Source: Bacteroidaceae bacterium
Lineage (GTDB): Bacteria; Bacteroidota; Bacteroidia; Bacteroidales; Bacteroidaceae
DNA length: 43,884 nucleotides
Assembly: GCA_900771425.1 (NCBI GenBank)
Contig: CAAGNV010000057.1
Coordinates: 1-43,884 of the forward strand
Direction of reading: 5' to 3'
The notes under the pieces were generated by a model that was not told the DNA's origin, made no database searches, and was given only the letters and a program-made list of their open reading frames with translations. Of the stretch, positions 41,239 to 43,884 are shown one piece after another; positions within the stretch are counted from its first letter, which is position 1, and every line of letters begins with the position of its first letter. The position numbers were made by a program, and so were the translations under genes.

Positions 41239-42327
41239 ATGAAAACTGCGCTTATTACCGGTGTCACCGGGCAGGACGGTAGTTACCTTTCTGAATTTTT
41301 ACTAGATAAAGGTTATGATGTGCACGGAATAATCCGTCGTTCATCTGTTGACTTTCGTGAGCGTATTGCCCATCTTGAAGGTCACGAACATTTTCACCTA
41401 CATTATGCCGACATGACAGATTCCATGTCACTTGTCAAGGTGGTCGGATGTGTGCGTCCTGACGAAATATACAATCTTGCGGCTCAAAGCCATGTACAAG
41501 TGAGCTTTGATGCTCCTGAATTTACTGCTAATGTCGATGCAACTGGCGTACTTCGTGTACTCGAAGCAGTCCGGGCATGCCACCTTGAACAATCTTGTAA
41601 GATATATCAGGCATCTACATCTGAACTGTACGGAAAAGTCGAACAAGTCCCTCAAAACGAGGATACTCCATTCCATCCATATAGTCCTTATGCAGTCGCT
41701 AAACTTTATGGTTTCTGGATTGTCAAGGAGTACCGCGAAGCATACAATATGTTCTGCTGCTCAGGTATCTTGTTCAATCACGAATCTGAGCGTCGAGGCG
41801 AGACTTTTGTAACTCGTAAAATTACACTCGCTGCAGCAAGAATAGCACAGGGGCTTCAGGAAAAACTCTATCTCGGAAACCTAAGTTCGCTGCGTGACTG
41901 GGGGTATGCAAAAGATTATGTTGAGTGCATGTGGATGATATTGCAGAACGAAAAACCTGAAGACTTCGTAATCGCTACAGGAGTACAACATACTGTACGC
42001 GAGTTCGCTACACTTGCCTTCCATTATGCCGGGATTGAACTCCGTTGGGAAGGTGAGGGCGCTGACGAGAAGGGCATTGACCAAAAGACAGGGAAAGTCC
42101 TTGTCGAAGTGTCTCCTGACTTCTATCGTCCGACTGACGTTGTAAATCTATGGGGCGATCCTTCGAAAGCAAAGAATGTACTTGGGTGGAATCCTGCAAA
42201 GACCACATTCGAACAGCTCGTGAAGATTATGGTAGAAAGCGATATTGCTAAGGTTGCTGGCGAGGGTGCTGCAGCCAAAGTACGTACCAATCTTGCTGAA
42301 TATCTTGAAAAAGGAATCGTCAAATAA
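41239..42327 (+). CDS. gmd: GDP-mannose 4,6-dehydratase
   Basis: This 362-residue SDR-fold enzyme converts GDP-mannose to GDP-4-keto-6-deoxy-mannose, the first step to GDP-L-fucose. The NADP-binding motif is TGVTGQDGSYL at the N-terminus, followed by HGIIRRSS. The active site shows SELYGKV and the YSPYAVAK Tyr-Lys pair; FNHESERRGETFVTRKIT is the family's substrate loop. I placed the start at the ATG 41239; an upstream ATG at 41143 would add 32 residues encoded ahead of the promoter. fcl follows 8 nt downstream. Confidence 0.97.
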   Translation: MKTALITGVTGQDGSYLSEFLLDKGYDVHGIIRRSSVDFRERIAHLEGHEHFHLHYADMTDSMSLVKVVGCVRPDEIYNLAAQSHVQVSFDAPEFTANVDATGVLRVLEAVRACHLEQSCKIYQASTSELYGKVEQVPQNEDTPFHPYSPYAVAKLYGFWIVKEYREAYNMFCCSGILFNHESERRGETFVTRKITLAAARIAQGLQEKLYLGNLSSLRDWGYAKDYVECMWMILQNEKPEDFVIATGVQHTVREFATLAFHYAGIELRWEGEGADEKGIDQKTGKVLVEVSPDFYRPTDVVNLWGDPSKAKNVLGWNPAKTTFEQLVKIMVESDIAKVAGEGAAAKVRTNLAEYLEKGIVK

Positions 42328-42335
42328 ATTTAGAA

Positions 42336-43277
42336 ATGGAAAAGAATTCAAAGATATATGTCGCTGGTCACAGAGGCATGGTCGGCAGTGCTATCGTACG
42401 AGAACTACAGCGACAAGGCTACTCTAATATTATTACACGTACGCATCAGGAACTGGATTTGTGCCGCCAGGAACAAGTTGAAGCATTCTTCGCACAAGAA
42501 CAACCTGAATATGTATTTCTTGCGGCAGCAAAGGTAGGTGGCATCGTTGCCAATCAAAATGCCCTTGCTGACTTCATGTATGACAACATGATTCTGGAGA
42601 TGAACGTGATCCACTCTGCATGGAAGAATGGATGCAAGAAACTTGAATTCCTTGGTTCGTCATGCATCTACCCTCGAATGGCTCCGCAACCTATGCCTGA
42701 AAGTTGCCTGCTGACAAGCGAACTCGAAAAAACTAACGAAGCATACGCGCTTGCAAAGATCTCAGGGCTCAAATACTGTGAATTCCTTAATCGACAGTAT
42801 GGCACTGACTATATTTCCGTAATGCCTACAAACCTGTATGGACCAAATGACAATTATCATCCAGAACACTCTCATGTACTGCCTGCACTTATTCGTAGAT
42901 TCCACGAGGCAAAAGTTTCTGGAACAAAGTCTGTTACATGTTGGGGCGATGGTTCTCCTTTGCGTGAATTCTTATATGTAGATGACCTTGCCAATCTGTG
43001 TGTTTTCCTTATGAATAACTATTCAGGAGATGAAACCGTTAATGCTGGTACCGGCAAGGAACTTACGATAAAGGCATTGACGGAATTGGTCGCTAAAGTC
43101 GTTGGCTATGAAGGCGAAATTCTTTGGGATACCACACGTCCGAATGGCACACCACGTAAACTCCTGGATGTAAGCAAGGCTCGGCAACTTGGATGGACTT
43201 ATACCACGGAACTTGAGGACGGAATACAACTTACGTACTCAGATTTTCTGAACAATCCGTTCCGGGCTGAAAGATAA
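42336..43277 (+). CDS. fcl: GDP-L-fucose synthase
   Basis: This 313-residue epimerase/reductase completes GDP-L-fucose synthesis from the Gmd product. The NADP motif is AGHRGMVGSAIV, followed by LAAAKVGGIVANQ. The catalytic elements are the Ser in GSSCIYP and the Tyr-Lys pair in YALAK. The segment PTNLYGPNDNYHPEHSHVLPALIRRFHEAK is characteristic of this enzyme. With gmd it forms a two-gene operon closed by a terminator at 43312-43343. The product likely feeds surface polysaccharide or glycoprotein fucosylation. Confidence 0.97.
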   Translation: MEKNSKIYVAGHRGMVGSAIVRELQRQGYSNIITRTHQELDLCRQEQVEAFFAQEQPEYVFLAAAKVGGIVANQNALADFMYDNMILEMNVIHSAWKNGCKKLEFLGSSCIYPRMAPQPMPESCLLTSELEKTNEAYALAKISGLKYCEFLNRQYGTDYISVMPTNLYGPNDNYHPEHSHVLPALIRRFHEAKVSGTKSVTCWGDGSPLREFLYVDDLANLCVFLMNNYSGDETVNAGTGKELTIKALTELVAKVVGYEGEILWDTTRPNGTPRKLLDVSKARQLGWTYTTELEDGIQLTYSDFLNNPFRAER

Positions 43278-43311
43278 ACTTTCTGTGCAAACAAGTATAT
43301 TTTCACGTACT

Positions 43312-43343
43312 CCCTGTATAGGTAAATTTACGCTTATACAGGG
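43312..43343 (+). terminator. Terminator of the gmd-fcl operon
   Basis: CCCTGTATA (43312-43320) pairs perfectly with TATACAGGG (43335-43343). The 14-nt loop itself contains the palindrome GTAAATTTAC. A T-rich stretch (TTTGTTGTGTTTTTATTG) follows. It is 34 nt after the fcl stop. Confidence 0.8.
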
Positions 43344-43390
43344 CCGTATTTGTTGTGTTTTTATTGTTATTTGCACAACTGCAATCTAAC

Positions 43391-43670
43391 AAAAACCCTA
43401 TTTTTTCTCTTACGCTCACGCCCACTAAACGGTGAATCTGACCAAAACAACAGACCGAAAATGCGGCTACATAAGTCTCTGATAATCATTATGCATAGCA
43501 GGGAACAAAAACGGAGCCAAATCTTAGCGTCGGAAGATTTGGTTCTTCGGGCGATAAGATTTGGTTCTTATGGCAATAAGATTTGGTTCTTCAGACCCGA
43601 AGACTTGACTGCGTTTCCTATGTGCTCCTGCCCACTATATGCAAATATTACAAAAGTACTATTTTTTGAC
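43391..43670. mobile_element. MITE-like element with 22-nt internal repeats (copy 2)
   Basis: About 280 bp that aligns with the 25313-25565 element over both flanks and the repeat zone. Three 22-nt units start GATTTGGTTCTT at 43536, 43558 and 43580; a diverged fourth (GACTTGACTGCGTTTCC) starts at 43602. CCAAATCTT (43517-43525) and AAGATTTGG (43534-43542) form a perfect 9-bp stem at the left edge of the array. The right end, read backwards, gives ACTTTTGTAATATTTGCAT, similar to the left end of copy 1, so the ends are imperfect inverted repeats. It has one repeat unit more than copy 1, which accounts for most of the length difference. No gene is supported here. Confidence 0.75.
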
Positions 43671-43721
43671 ATCTAATGAAAATAATGGTAATGATATACT
43701 TTTAGACACAAAATAAATTCA

Positions 43722-43751
43722 AATACTGTCAGCAATGGCAGTATTTTTTTT
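43722..43751 (+). terminator. Hairpin with T run
   Basis: AATACTG (43722-43728) pairs with CAGTATT (43739-43745), and a run of T follows to 43751. It is a second terminator-like signal between fcl and the next promoter. Confidence 0.7.
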
Positions 43752-43808
43752 GACCGTGATATTTATCCTTAATTCCGCAGCACTTTGATTTAACTTTATT
43801 TATAAGTT

Positions 43809-43833
43809 CCTGAGCAACAAAAAGTTGCTCAGG
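43809..43833 (+). terminator. Perfect 10-bp hairpin CCTGAGCAAC / GTTGCTCAGG
   Basis: The two 10-nt arms pair perfectly around AAAAA and are followed by ATTTTG. The hairpin lies about 26 nt upstream of the -7 element at 43859, so it is either a last terminator or an upstream operator for the next gene. Confidence 0.6.
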
Positions 43834-43858
43834 ATTTTGCCATGTCAGATTTTTCACC

Positions 43859-43866
43859 TATCTTTG
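43859..43866 (+). promoter_or_regulatory. Bacteroidetes -7 element for a gene beyond the window
   Basis: TATCTTTG matches TAnnTTTG and is followed by TGCTGCAAATAAAAACAA at the window end. The next gene is expected just downstream on the plus strand. Confidence 0.65.
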
Positions 43867-43884
43867 TGCTGCAAATAAAAACAA

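Noticed and set aside
43350..43676. A 108-codon open frame on the plus strand
   Set aside because: It runs through the fcl terminator loop region and the MITE-like element. The 22-nt units shift frame each time and the product has no family features.

Overview
The window looks like a chromosomal segment of a Bacteroidales bacterium, most likely a Prevotella-type member (Prevotellaceae). The evidence is twofold. Many promoters carry the Bacteroidetes -7 element TAnnTTTG. Several proteins belong to Bacteroidetes-restricted families that I recognise from their sequence: DUF4421, DUF4348, DUF4847, DUF4199, DUF6048, DUF6452 and a glycosyltransferase fused to a DUF4922 (HIT/GalT-like) domain. I see no prophage, no transposase, no CRISPR array and no rRNA. 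Genus and species cannot be fixed from the sequence alone.

Layout. Bases 1-541 hold no gene: a 361-bp segment bounded by 34-nt inverted repeats, then a 26-nt tandem repeat. On the minus strand follow a secreted alpha/beta-hydrolase (542-1417) and an rlmD - periplasmic adaptor - RND pump operon (7402 down to 1666). A divergent promoter pair separates these from a plus-strand oxidoreductase/DUF4421 pair (7493-9585). A long minus-strand block (19295 down to 9847) carries a YidE/AspT-type transporter, a LuxR-type regulator, a malic enzyme with a phosphotransacetylase tail, the glycosyltransferase-DUF4922 fusion, a SpoIID/LytB protein and an AmpG-like permease. A plus-strand PerR-like regulator and reverse rubrerythrin (20016-21047) sit behind a near-perfect PerR box. 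tRNA-Asp and pheS lie on the minus strand. A DUF4348 lipoprotein, murB and a PhnP-like metallohydrolase are on the plus strand (22776-25307). The minus-strand block 35288-25624 holds Crp/Fnr regulator, M3 peptidase, DUF4847 lipoprotein, dCMP deaminase, S41 protease, 5-formyl-THF cyclo-ligase, alanine:sodium symporter and a Kef-type antiporter. The block 41043-35708 holds ruvC, DUF4199, a GT2 enzyme, DUF6452, DUF6048, mntP and apbE. gmd and fcl (GDP-fucose synthesis) close the window on the plus strand.

How the genes fit together. Most genes are housekeeping or envelope functions: cell-wall precursor synthesis (murB), probable muropeptide uptake and processing (AmpG, SpoIID, fusion enzyme), GDP-fucose for surface glycans, peroxide defence (PerR box, regulator, rubrerythrin), C4-acid use (YidE transporter, regulator, malic enzyme), and peptide processing (Dcp, CTP).

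The least ordinary content is intergenic. Arrays of exactly 22-nt (once 21-nt) quasi-palindromic units occur at 9631-9828, 25459-25524, 43536-43623 and 19600-19704. At two of these sites (about 25313-25565 and 43391-43670) the flanks also align, so they are copies of one dispersed MITE-like element carrying a minisatellite. In addition, short heptanucleotide tandem tracts, about four units each with a different word at each place, recur in several intergenic regions. These two repeat systems are the best candidates for something not described for this organism.
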